DNA of 8,299 nucleotides from Bacillota bacterium (GCA_023457235.1 JAEWMK010000383.1:1-8299); one strand, 5' to 3'; shown: positions 1 through 5,889, counted from the stretch's first letter. Numbers and translations: made by a program. The notes: generated by a model not told the origin, from the letters alone.

Positions 1-534
1 AAGATGTCCACTAACGCTTGCTGCAAGAAAAATACCAAACAAAATTGTCAGTAGCAAACAAATTAAAGCAGTGCCAACCAATGCGGTCAGGATATTTTTT
101 TCCGTCTGTTTTTTCATTGTCATTGCCATTTGATAGAGAAACATTAACACTCCGATTAAGGTAATAAATCCTGTTACCATTGTGAGTTTAGGGAAAAATG
201 CCAATGATAATGCAAATCCGGTTATTCCTACGGCCGTAATCCCGAATTGGATAAATCCAAATGTTTCATTCCAAATCGGCGTTAAAAAAGCAACAGGTAC
301 CAATTGATACATTGCTCCCATGGCGACCATCAGCGCCCAGCCTAATACCAATAAATGGGCAACCATCCATAGAGGCGGGATCCGAAAGGCTCCATTCGTC
401 AGAAAATCGCCGCTGAATATTAAGATGATTTGCGACGCCGAAAAAGCCAGTAAACTATAAATAATAAAAGAAAAGGGTAACTTAATATTTGTTTCAGTTT
501 TCGATAGACCAGATAGACCTGGCATCATGTTCAT
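1..534 (-). CDS. Polytopic membrane protein, haem-copper-oxidase subunit I-like (5' part only)
   Basis: The first 178 codons are present and the reading frame runs off the window edge. About five hydrophobic segments are visible, near residues 20-41, 55-80, 92-114, 117-137 and 148-172. The second contains His60 in the context HLLVLGW, followed by a G-x-x-Y-x-L-V-P stretch. That resembles the first haem-ligand helix of haem-copper oxidase, NorB-like and NnrS-like proteins, so an inner-membrane haem protein is likely. This is inference: the other ligand helices lie outside the window. The first ATG is at 534. The ribosome site GGGGGG (539-544 region) is only 3 nt from it but 9 nt from a second in-frame ATG at 528, which may be the real start. 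An Fnr-type box stands upstream, and the gene follows a Crp/Fnr regulator gene on the same strand after a terminator. A role in oxygen or nitrogen-oxide metabolism is plausible but unproven. Confidence 0.75.
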   Translation of the reverse strand, partial: MNMMPGLSGLSKTETNIKLPFSFIIYSLLAFSASQIILIFSGDFLTNGAFRIPPLWMVAHLLVLGWALMVAMGAMYQLVPVAFLTPIWNETFGFIQFGITAVGITGFALSLAFFPKLTMVTGFITLIGVLMFLYQMAMTMKKQTEKNILTALVGTALICLLLTILFGIFLAASVSGHL

Positions 535-580
535 GTACCCCCCGAACAATTAAATGTATTGTGTATTGTGCCATATTTCT

Positions 581-623
581 ATGATAACCATTTTCAATAC
601 TGTTTTAAGTGATTTACATCACA
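581..623 (-). promoter_or_regulatory. Fnr-type promoter of the membrane-protein gene
   Basis: The box AGTGATTTACATCACA (608-623) matches TGTGA-N6-TCACA except for the outermost base. On the minus strand a -10 element TATCAT lies at 586-581, giving a start near 575. The box centre (615.5) is then about 41 bp upstream of the start, as in class II Crp/Fnr activation. There is no evident -35 element, which suits an activator-dependent promoter. Confidence 0.7.
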
Positions 624-629
624 ATCAAC

Positions 630-676
630 AAAAAAGAGCTGTCTCAAGTGAACAAGTCATTCCATTGAGACAACCC
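630..676 (-). terminator. Rho-independent terminator of the 709-1410 regulator gene
   Basis: Read on the minus strand, a 12-bp stem (676-665 with 647-636, including two G-T pairs, core GTCTCAA/TTGAGAC) is followed by six T residues (635-630). It lies 32 bp after the stop codon of the regulator gene. It separates that gene from the Fnr-type promoter of the membrane-protein gene, so the two genes are probably not one transcript. Confidence 0.85.
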
Positions 677-708
677 TTATTATTTACATAAGTGTATTCA
701 ATTATCGG

Positions 709-1410
709 TCAAAATAATTCGTTTTCGAGTTTATCTGTTTCAACGATATAATAACCCTCTTCGGTCGAATCAATAAGATGTTTTTTCTTAAGCTGATTTA
801 ATGTTCGGCTGACGGTTTCGCGGGAGCTTCCGATCATGTTTGCCAATTCGCGATTTGTAAAATGGGTAGTGATTAAAAATTTAGATTTCCCGTCCTCCAG
901 CTTTTGTCCATGTGATTTTGACAAGCGCAGTAATAACTTTAGAATTTGCTCATACGTATTTGATAAAATTTGTTCCTCAAGCCGGTTTTGCAAATCAATA
1001 ATTTTTTCCCCAAGCACTCTAAATACCTTAATACTTACTTCAGGATATTTTATGAGGATTTCTTCAAAGTTGGAAATAGGGATGATGATTAGTGTCGTCG
1101 GTTCAATTACCTCTGCATGAGCTGGGAATTCCCCTTTTCTGAAAAATCCGACATGGGGGAACATATCTCCTTCCTTTAAAATGGACACAATTTGTTCACG
1201 TCCGTTGAAATCAGTTTTATAAATTTTGACTTTTCCTTGATGGATAAAAAAGACTCGGTCTTGCGTATCCCCCTGCATAAACACATGGATTTTTGGTTCA
1301 TATAGACGTGTTTGCGAAATATCAATGATGGGCTGCAGCTCTTCATCCGTCAATTCACGAAATATTGGAACATTATGTAATAGTTGTTTTATTGATGTTT
1401 GGGGTAACAT
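709..1410 (-). CDS. Crp/Fnr-family transcription regulator without Fe-S cysteines
   Basis: The 233-residue protein has the standard Crp/Fnr plan: a cyclic-nucleotide-binding-like beta barrel (about 15-115), a dimerisation helix (about 125-165) and a winged helix-turn-helix (about 180-215). The recognition helix reads SSRETVSR, with Arg197, Glu198, Ser201 and Arg202. This combines the Arg-Glu of Crp with the Ser-Arg of Fnr and suits TGTGA half-sites. The protein contains no cysteine, so it cannot carry an Fnr-type cluster. Several histidines occur, including His86 in FPHVGFF. Its position upstream of a haem-copper-oxidase-like gene suggests a haem- or nitric-oxide-type sensor of the DNR/NnrR kind, but this is inference. 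The start ATG is preceded by AGAGGTGA at suitable spacing. No convincing Fnr box/-10 pair points towards this gene. Confidence 0.9.
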   Translation of the reverse strand: MLPQTSIKQLLHNVPIFRELTDEELQPIIDISQTRLYEPKIHVFMQGDTQDRVFFIHQGKVKIYKTDFNGREQIVSILKEGDMFPHVGFFRKGEFPAHAEVIEPTTLIIIPISNFEEILIKYPEVSIKVFRVLGEKIIDLQNRLEEQILSNTYEQILKLLLRLSKSHGQKLEDGKSKFLITTHFTNRELANMIGSSRETVSRTLNQLKKKHLIDSTEEGYYIVETDKLENELF

Positions 1411-1432
1411 TTTCGTTCACCTCTTTTTAATG

Positions 1433-1444
1433 GCTTCCTATATA
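1433..1444 (-). promoter_or_regulatory. Possible -10/start region of the 709-1410 regulator gene
   Basis: The 12-mer TATATAGGAAGC (minus strand) lies 23-34 bp upstream of the start codon. The identical 12-mer lies upstream of fnr (3655-3644). TATATA could be a -10 element with the start in the purine run after it. No good -35 element is visible at the right distance, so this is tentative. Confidence 0.3.
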
Positions 1445-1535
1445 ACAATATTAACAAACTTAGAGGTAATTAAAAACATATTAATTGTAGTTATTTTGCA
1501 TATATTTGTTGCTAAATTGTTAAATCTTGAATCGG

Positions 1536-1578
1536 TGTGATAAATATCACATAACCTACAAAGTTTTACCTGTAAAAT
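1536..1578 (+). promoter_or_regulatory. Fnr-type promoter of the radical SAM gene
   Basis: A perfect box TGTGATAAATATCACA spans 1536-1551. A -10 element TAAAAT at 1573-1578, preceded by TG, gives a start near 1585. The box centre (1543.5) is about 41.5 bp upstream of it. Read in the opposite direction, the same spacing meets TAGCAA, a poor -10, so the box probably serves only the plus-strand gene. Confidence 0.85.
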
Positions 1579-1621
1579 AATCCAAAGAGCCTTTATAGAA
1601 GATATAAGGAGTGTGATTCAC

Positions 1622-2755
1622 GTGTTTAATCGTGATTATGATAAAGATCCATTTATTGTTATATGGGAGCTAACAAGAGCTTGCCAGCTTAAGTGTCTAC
1701 ACTGCCGTGCAGAAGCACAATACAAACGGGACCCTCGTGAGCTTTCTTTTGAGGAAGGAAAGAATTTAATAGATCAAATTTACGAAATGGACAATCCTAT
1801 GCTAGTATTTACGGGCGGGGACCCATTAATGCGTGAGGATGTTTATGATATTGCTGATTATGCTATCAAGAAGGGTGTTCGTGTATCAATGACACCAAGT
1901 GCAACTCCGAACGTAACGAAAGAGGCTATTGAGAAAGCAAAAGAAGTTGGACTTGCAAGATGGGCATTCAGTATTGATGGACCAACTGCTGAAATTCATG
2001 ATCATTTCCGTGGAGTTAGCGGCTCATTTGACTTAACGATGAAGGCAATCAAGTATTTACATGAGCTTGAAATTCCAATTCAAATTAATACAGTTATCTC
2101 TAGATATAATATCGATGTATTAGATGATATGGCCAAATTGGTAGAAGATTTAGATTGCGTTCTTTGGAGTGTATTTTTCCTTGTTCCAACAGGAAGAGGT
2201 CAAGAGTCAGATATGATTTCACCTGTTCAGCATGAGCAAGTTTTTACATGGCTATATAATTTAAGCAAGCGTGTTAAATTCGATATCAAGACAACGGCAG
2301 CCCAGCATTACCGTAGGGTCGTTATTCAAAATAAAATGAGAGAACATATTGCCAATCATGAAGACATTAACTATGAAGATGCGCTGATGAAGGGCGCAAC
2401 TGGTACCATTGATGGTTTAGGAAGAGCGCCTAAAGGTGTTAATGACGGAAATGGTTTTGTATTTATCTCTCATGTGGGGGACGTATACCCTAGTGGTCTT
2501 TTACCTGTAAAAGCCGGCAATGTACGTGAAACACCATTAGCAGAAATTTATCGTGAGTCACCAATTTTCAAATCATTACGTAACCCTGATCTATATAAAG
2601 GAAAATGCGGCGTTTGTGAATTCCGTTTTGTATGTGGTGGTTCAAGATCTAGAGCATATGCAATGACTGGAGATTATTTAGAGAGTGAACCATTCTGTGT
2701 TTATATTCCCAAAGCATTACGGAATAAAGAAGGAAAAGAAAGTTTATCAAAATAA
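1622..2755 (+). CDS. Radical SAM protein with SPASM-like C-terminus (TIGR04053-like)
   Basis: A 377-residue enzyme starting at GTG 1622, chosen because AAGGAG (1606-1611) is 10 nt upstream; an in-frame GTG at 1613 is only 1 nt from that site. The radical SAM cluster motif CxxxCxxC is at Cys21, Cys25 and Cys28, followed by the TGGDP loop that binds S-adenosylmethionine. The C-terminus carries Cys329-x2-Cys332-x5-Cys338 with GGSR and a last cysteine at 359, the pattern of an auxiliary Fe-S cluster. Sequence blocks such as VIWELTRAC, FFLVPTGRG and PSGLLPVKAGNVRE match what I recall of the TIGR04053 family, related to NirJ/AhbD-type haem-modifying enzymes. The substrate is unknown; a tetrapyrrole or a peptide are both possible. 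A perfect Fnr box upstream implies anaerobic expression. No precursor-peptide gene is visible next to it. Confidence 0.9.
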   Translation: MFNRDYDKDPFIVIWELTRACQLKCLHCRAEAQYKRDPRELSFEEGKNLIDQIYEMDNPMLVFTGGDPLMREDVYDIADYAIKKGVRVSMTPSATPNVTKEAIEKAKEVGLARWAFSIDGPTAEIHDHFRGVSGSFDLTMKAIKYLHELEIPIQINTVISRYNIDVLDDMAKLVEDLDCVLWSVFFLVPTGRGQESDMISPVQHEQVFTWLYNLSKRVKFDIKTTAAQHYRRVVIQNKMREHIANHEDINYEDALMKGATGTIDGLGRAPKGVNDGNGFVFISHVGDVYPSGLLPVKAGNVRETPLAEIYRESPIFKSLRNPDLYKGKCGVCEFRFVCGGSRSRAYAMTGDYLESEPFCVYIPKALRNKEGKESLSK

Positions 2756-2760
2756 AACAA

Positions 2761-2801
2761 AAAAAGAAAGCTGGCTTTAAGAAAAAGCCAGCTTTCTTTT
2801 T
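2761..2801. terminator. Bidirectional terminator between the radical SAM gene and fnr
   Basis: The stem GAAAGCTGGCTTT (2766-2778) pairs with AAAGCCAGCTTTC (2784-2796) around a 5-nt loop. Flanking A and T runs extend it to 18 bp. T runs follow in both directions (2797-2802 on plus; the complement of the A run 2757-2765 on minus). It therefore fits both convergent genes, the radical SAM gene ending at 2755 and fnr ending at 2888. Confidence 0.9.
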
Positions 2802-2818
2802 TAAATAAATTTTTTTTA

Positions 2819-2861
2819 AGTGATATTCTTCACTTTTATTTTTTTGTCGATGCATTACTAT
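2819..2861 (+). promoter_or_regulatory. Orphan Fnr-type promoter pointing antisense into fnr
   Basis: A symmetric box AGTGATATTCTTCACT (2819-2834) keeps the GTGA-N6-TCAC core. A -10-like TACTAT lies at 2856-2861, and the box centre is 29.5 bp from its first base, the same distance as at three of the four Fnr-type promoters assigned to genes in this window. The predicted start is near 2868, about 20 bp before the fnr stop codon, on the opposite strand to fnr. No coding sequence follows on the plus strand. The box could alternatively be a short hairpin (AAGTGA/TCACTT) before a T-rich stretch, acting as a weak second terminator of the radical SAM transcript. Confidence 0.45.
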
Positions 2862-2887
2862 CAAAGTATAAGATTTATCAAAATCGA

Positions 2888-3601
2888 TTAATCAATATTG
2901 CATAATTCCGGTGGACAGTTTTCGCAATTTATTTCTGTTTTTAAAAACTCTAGATCATGAATAGTGATTTTTCCTTTATTCACGGATATAATTTCATCCT
3001 TACGGAGGTCACTTAGCATTCGATTAATACTTTCTCTTGAAGTACCGCAGAAATTGGCTAAATCCTGGTTCGTTAATGGGATATTAATTAGAATACTACC
3101 GTCTTCACGAGTTACACCGTAGCTGTTTGTCATCCGGATTAAAGTAGAATAAAGGGCGCCTTTTTTTCCATGAAGGACTAGATCCCGGAATTTAGTTTGT
3201 GTCCTTCTAAAATGGTCACTCATCCACTTCATAAATTCATAGGCAAGTGAACCGTTTTCCATCAGTTGCTGTTCAAGATATTCTTTTTTCAATACAGCAA
3301 CCTCACCGTTCTCTAATACCTTTGCGTTGAGAAGGTATTTTGCTTCATTTGTAAAAAGTGTCAATTCTCCAACAATATCCCCTACTGTACAAATTCGCAA
3401 TGTTAATTCTTTACCATCTTGGGAAATTTTACTTATTTGTACTCTTCCAGAACGAATTATATATAATTCTGTTGCAGGCATTCCCTCTTGAAATAAAAAG
3501 GAACCTTTTTGCATTTTCATTGTATGGTCTAATGAATTTAAAAGTTCTTTAATGGATTCTGGCATGAAAATTCTTTTATTTGGTTGTTGTAGTTCAGGCA
3601 T
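2888..3601 (-). CDS. fnr: Oxygen-sensing regulator Fnr, Bacillus type
   Basis: The 237-residue protein matches B. subtilis Fnr along its length, for example in the runs LYIIRSGRVQI, GDIVGELTLFT and HGKKGALYSTLIR. The [4Fe-4S] ligands of that protein (Cys227, Cys230, Cys235, Asp141) correspond to Cys226, Cys229, Cys234 and Asp140 here, a shift of one residue. The C-terminal motif is CENCPPELCNID. When the cluster is intact, without oxygen, the dimer binds TGTGA-N6-TCACA and activates anaerobic genes. The helix-turn-helix is near 176-200 with contact residues Arg189, Glu190 and Arg194, a Crp-like triad. The ATG at 3601 follows AAAGGTGG at 7-nt spacing. The gene lies between the radical SAM gene and moaA, which both have Fnr boxes. 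Unlike in B. subtilis, no narK is adjacent in this window. Confidence 0.96.
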   Translation of the reverse strand: MPELQQPNKRIFMPESIKELLNSLDHTMKMQKGSFLFQEGMPATELYIIRSGRVQISKISQDGKELTLRICTVGDIVGELTLFTNEAKYLLNAKVLENGEVAVLKKEYLEQQLMENGSLAYEFMKWMSDHFRRTQTKFRDLVLHGKKGALYSTLIRMTNSYGVTREDGSILINIPLTNQDLANFCGTSRESINRMLSDLRKDEIISVNKGKITIHDLEFLKTEINCENCPPELCNID

Positions 3602-3656
3602 TTTAAAACCACCTTTCGACGAAATTCGCCAAAAATCATCTTCGCTTCCTATATAT

Positions 3657-3686
3657 AAGTTAAAAGGAAAAACGCTTTTAAGTCAA
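3657..3686 (-). promoter_or_regulatory. Possible sigma-A promoter of fnr
   Basis: On the minus strand TTGACT (3686-3681) and TAACTT (3662-3657) are separated by 18 bp, giving a start near 3650. TAACTT keeps only the three best-conserved -10 bases. The 12-mer TATATAGGAAGC (3655-3644), also found before the regulator gene at 709-1410, begins just after it, and TATATA within it is an alternative -10. Confidence 0.35.
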
Positions 3687-3741
3687 CAGTTTAATACTGT
3701 AATTACTATATTAATGATAAATGAATATTTGGATATGAATA

Positions 3742-3759
3742 TGTGAACAATTTATGAAA
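3742..3759 (+). promoter_or_regulatory. Tandem TRTGAA repeats upstream of the moaA Fnr box
   Basis: TGTGAAC (3742) and TATGAAA (3753) are direct repeats 11 bp apart, ending 11 bp before the Fnr box. A pair of the same form precedes the Fnr box of the third regulator gene. They resemble ResD-type sites (as I recall, TTTGTGAAT-like), which would link the region to ResDE control. Tentative. Confidence 0.3.
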
Positions 3760-3770
3760 CTGTTTATTAA

Positions 3771-3814
3771 TGTGATGGAATTCACATTTATTCTTACCAT
3801 CAGAACTATACAAT
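3771..3814 (+). promoter_or_regulatory. Fnr-type promoter of moaA
   Basis: A perfect box TGTGATGGAATTCACA spans 3771-3786. The -10 element TACAAT is at 3809-3814, giving a start near 3821, with the box centre about 42 bp upstream. Read towards fnr, the same spacing meets TGTTCA, which is not a usable -10, so the box probably does not drive fnr. Confidence 0.85.
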
Positions 3815-3838
3815 AATATCAGTTGGGAGAGTGAGTAT

Positions 3839-4837
3839 ATGAATGGCCGTCTTAATTTAGTGGATCGTTTTGGACGCAATCATGATTATTTAAGAATTTC
3901 AGTAACAGATCGTTGTAATTTAAGATGCCATTATTGTGTACCTGAGGGTCAACATCAATGTATGGATTTTCCTAAATTATTAACGGATGAAGAAATTGTT
4001 CAAATCGTAAATGTCGGAGCGAAGCTCGGTATTAAGAAAATAAGAATTACCGGAGGAGAACCGCTTTTACGAAAAAATTTACCTGAATTAATTAGCCGTA
4101 TTAAATCAATACCTACAATTGAAGATATAGCCCTAACAACTAACGGAGTTTTTCTTAGAAAATATGGGAAAGAATTAAAAGAAGCAGGTCTTGACCGTGT
4201 AAATATAAGCTTAGATTCCCTTGATGAGAAAAAATTCTCCTATATTACAAGGGATGGACATTTAAAAGATGTATTAGAGGGAATTCAAACGTCAGTTGAA
4301 CTAGGTCTTAACCCAATTAAAATAAATGTCGTCTTAATGAAAGACTTCAATGTCAATGAAATAGAAGATTTCTTATTATGGACTATTCGTGAACCAATCA
4401 ATATTCGCTTTATTGAATACATGCCAATTGGGCAAACGAATAATATTTGGAGTAATCAGTATCAGTCATTGGAGATTGTCAAAGAAATTGCGGAAAGCAT
4501 CACGCAGTTTAATCCGGTAACAACACATAAAAATAGCGGCCCCGCAGACCAATATGCATTTGAAAATGCAAAGGGTACATTTGGATTAATTCATCCGATA
4601 TCATGTAATTTCTGTGATAACTGTAATCGATTAAGATTAACTGCTGATGGACATTTAAAGCCCTGTCTTTTCTGGCAAGATGAAGTTTCATTACGACAGC
4701 TCATTGATAACGAGCAGCAATTAATCCATGCTTTCAAAAAAGCAATGTTTATAAAACCTGAACGTCACCAAATGGGTGATGAGAATTTTGATTTTGGTAA
4801 TCCGACAACACGCGTGATGTCCGCTATTGGTGGGTAA
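3839..4837 (+). CDS. moaA: GTP 3',8-cyclase MoaA (molybdenum cofactor synthesis)
   Basis: MoaA uses two [4Fe-4S] clusters and S-adenosylmethionine to convert GTP to 3',8-cyclo-7,8-dihydro-GTP, the first step of molybdopterin synthesis. The 332-residue length is normal for the family. The radical SAM motif is Cys26-x3-Cys30-x2-Cys33 (CNLRCHYC), followed by TGGEPLLR. The C-terminal cluster that holds GTP is Cys259-x2-Cys262-x13-Cys276, in CDNCNRLRLTADG...PCLF. The protein ends in the conserved double glycine (MSAIGG) needed for activity. The start is preceded by GGGAG at 9-nt spacing. It stands alone between an Fnr-type promoter and its own terminator, with no other mo genes in the window. The arrangement suggests extra cofactor supply for an anaerobic molybdoenzyme such as nitrate reductase. 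An additional cysteine, Cys256, lies just before the C-terminal set. Confidence 0.96.
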   Translation: MNGRLNLVDRFGRNHDYLRISVTDRCNLRCHYCVPEGQHQCMDFPKLLTDEEIVQIVNVGAKLGIKKIRITGGEPLLRKNLPELISRIKSIPTIEDIALTTNGVFLRKYGKELKEAGLDRVNISLDSLDEKKFSYITRDGHLKDVLEGIQTSVELGLNPIKINVVLMKDFNVNEIEDFLLWTIREPINIRFIEYMPIGQTNNIWSNQYQSLEIVKEIAESITQFNPVTTHKNSGPADQYAFENAKGTFGLIHPISCNFCDNCNRLRLTADGHLKPCLFWQDEVSLRQLIDNEQQLIHAFKKAMFIKPERHQMGDENFDFGNPTTRVMSAIGG

Positions 4838-4887
4838 ATATGTGTGTTAGCAATAAATGTTAAGTTTCTATATCTAACCCCCTTTTT

Positions 4888-4916
4888 TAGAGTACTTTTT
4901 GTACTCTATTTTTTTT
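4888..4916 (+). terminator. Rho-independent terminator of moaA
   Basis: The stem TAGAGTAC (4888-4895) pairs with GTACTCTA (4901-4908) around a TTTTT loop and is followed by eight T residues (4909-4916). It lies 50 bp after the moaA stop codon. Confidence 0.9.
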
Positions 4917-4925
4917 GGACAAATA

Positions 4926-4952
4926 AAGAGGTGGAATGCATATCCACCTCTT
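4926..4952 (-). terminator. Hairpin, probable terminator of the third regulator transcript
   Basis: A perfect 10-bp inverted repeat, AAGAGGTGGA (4926-4935) and TCCACCTCTT (4943-4952), surrounds a 7-nt loop ATGCATA. On the minus strand it is followed by the modest T-rich tail TATTTG; on the plus strand by no T run. It is therefore best read as ending the 5833-5135 gene, whose 3' untranslated region would then include the repeats at 4958-5135. Confidence 0.55.
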
Positions 4953-4957
4953 AATAC

Positions 4958-4984
4958 TGTCTAGTTCCAGCGCTTTCGCTTTTC
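4958..4984 (-). repeat. Internally deleted mini copy of the dispersed repeat
   Basis: These 27 bp join the two ends of the neighbouring long repeat: TGTCTAGTTCCAGCG matches its distal end (4988 onward) and CGCTTTTC its proximal end (5128-5135). The interior is missing. On the minus strand it can form a small hairpin, AGCG-AAAG-CGCT. It lies 2 bp from the full copy in the same orientation. Confidence 0.6.
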
Positions 4985-4986
4985 TA

Positions 4987-5135
4987 TTGTCTAGCTCCGG
5001 CCCCCCAGCGCCTCGCAGACTTCCTTCACCTCCGTACGATAAGTCAACATCGTCACGCTTTGCTCGACGTGTATCCTTTATCTCCTCCGGTTCAGTCCAG
5101 TCCGAACGGCGCTAAACGGGTGCCCTCCGCTTTTC
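4987..5135 (-). repeat. Dispersed structured repeat, copy 1
   Basis: This 149-bp element, visibly richer in GC than its surroundings, is homologous to 7128-7274 in the opposite orientation. Shared blocks (minus-strand reading) are GAAAAGCG, CACCCGTTTAGCG, GAGATAAAGGA, GATGTTGACTTATCGTA and GGAGCTAGACAA. It can fold: AGCGCC (5113-5108) with GGCGCT (5012-5007), CGGACT (5104-5099) with AGTCTG (5021-5016), GATAA with TTATC, and CGTC with GACG. The first base of the repeat is the last base of the TAG stop of the third regulator gene, and the repeat is co-oriented with that gene. Similar repeats occur, as I recall, in several Bacillaceae genomes; I cannot give a family name. Confidence 0.85.
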
Positions 5136-5833
5136 TAATAATCTGCTGTCTCCACAAACATCTGACAGAAATCACACCAATTATTAATAACAATATTCTT
5201 CTCAGTGATCGTAACTAAATCCTGATCTTTTAACTTGGAAAGAACGCGGCTCACACTTTCACGTGTTGATCCAATGATATTGGCCAATTCTTGAATTGAT
5301 AATGGAAGTTCAATTTTTACTCCACTAGTTGTTTTACTCCCGAAATCACGAGCTAATCTTTCGATTGTTTTTACTGTTTTCCCGTATACATCCAATAAAG
5401 CGATGTCTCTTAATATGGAAGTAAAGGAACGAAGTTGACCGCCCATAAACCGAATCATTTCAACTGAGAGATCAGGATTGATAGAGATCACATCCTCTAA
5501 ATCAGAGGTTAATAAAAACAAGACTTCGGCATCTGATATGGTCTGGGCCGTCCCAGGATAGTTTGTCCCCGGTTCACAAAATAAAGAAGCTTCAGCAAAA
5601 ATATCCCCGGATCGTTTTATACAGACGATTAATTCTTTCCCCTGTGGGTTAATCTTTTTGATTTTAACGATACCGTTTTTCACAAAATGAATAGCTTTCG
5701 CTTCATCCGACTCATGAAATATATAATCCCCTTTTTTATAGGAAGCTGTTTTAACCTTGGCAGCAAGGGCATCTAGCAAATGATCAGGTAAATCTTTAAA
5801 GAAAATGATTCCCCTTAAAAATTCAGAAAGCAT
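5135..5833 (-). CDS. Crp/Fnr-family transcription regulator with C-terminal CxxC
   Basis: The 232-residue regulator starts at ATG 5833, because AAGGAGG lies 8 nt upstream; an upstream TTG at 5860 would place the ribosome site inside the coding sequence. It has the sensor barrel (about 10-110), dimer helix (about 120-160) and helix-turn-helix (about 178-205). The recognition helix reads STRESVSR with Arg191, Glu192, Ser195 and Arg196. It has four cysteines: Cys71 and Cys86 in the barrel, and Cys220-x2-Cys223 in WCDFC near the C-terminus. B. subtilis Fnr has three cysteines at the C-terminus; here the third is missing, so a standard Fnr cluster is unlikely, but a redox or metal site is possible. 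A perfect Fnr box with a TATAAT -10 drives the gene, placing it below Fnr in a cascade. The TAG stop merges with a repeat element. Confidence 0.92.
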   Translation of the reverse strand: MLSEFLRGIIFFKDLPDHLLDALAAKVKTASYKKGDYIFHESDEAKAIHFVKNGIVKIKKINPQGKELIVCIKRSGDIFAEASLFCEPGTNYPGTAQTISDAEVLFLLTSDLEDVISINPDLSVEMIRFMGGQLRSFTSILRDIALLDVYGKTVKTIERLARDFGSKTTSGVKIELPLSIQELANIIGSTRESVSRVLSKLKDQDLVTITEKNIVINNWCDFCQMFVETADY

Positions 5834-5889
5834 AAGTTTTACCTCCTTCAAATTAAACAAGCAGAACAGAACTAGTGTCTATGAATCTG

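Noticed and set aside
836..1540. Plus-strand open frames at 836-1120 and 1325-1540
   Set aside because: The first is the antisense shadow of the 709-1410 regulator; the second overlaps its start and the AT-rich promoter region. Neither has a ribosome site or recognisable protein features.
1611..1621. Palindromic GTGATTCAC next to the radical SAM ribosome site, possible extra Fnr site
   Set aside because: The half-sites are only 1 bp apart instead of 6, so a Crp/Fnr dimer would not fit. It is explained by the ribosome site and start codon region.
1613..1621. GTG at 1613 as start of the radical SAM gene
   Set aside because: Only 1 nt separates it from AAGGAG. The GTG at 1622 has a workable 10-nt spacing and begins the family-like N-terminus.
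2649..2864. Minus-strand open frame covering the terminator between the radical SAM gene and fnr
   Set aside because: It runs through the terminator hairpin and the end of the radical SAM gene; the lysine and phenylalanine runs come from the A/T tracts.
3358..3746. Plus-strand open frames at 3358-3552 and 3552-3746
   Set aside because: Both are shadows of fnr and its upstream region, without ribosome sites.
3771..3786. The moaA Fnr box as an activator site for fnr as well
   Set aside because: At the fixed spacing on the minus strand the sequence is TGTTCA, not a -10 element, and the box is 170 bp from the fnr start codon.
4509..4691. Minus-strand open frame inside moaA
   Set aside because: It is a shadow of the strongly supported moaA coding sequence.
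5834..5860. TTG at 5860 as start of the third regulator gene
   Set aside because: It would put the AAGGAGG ribosome site inside the gene. ATG 5833 is correctly placed 8 nt after it.
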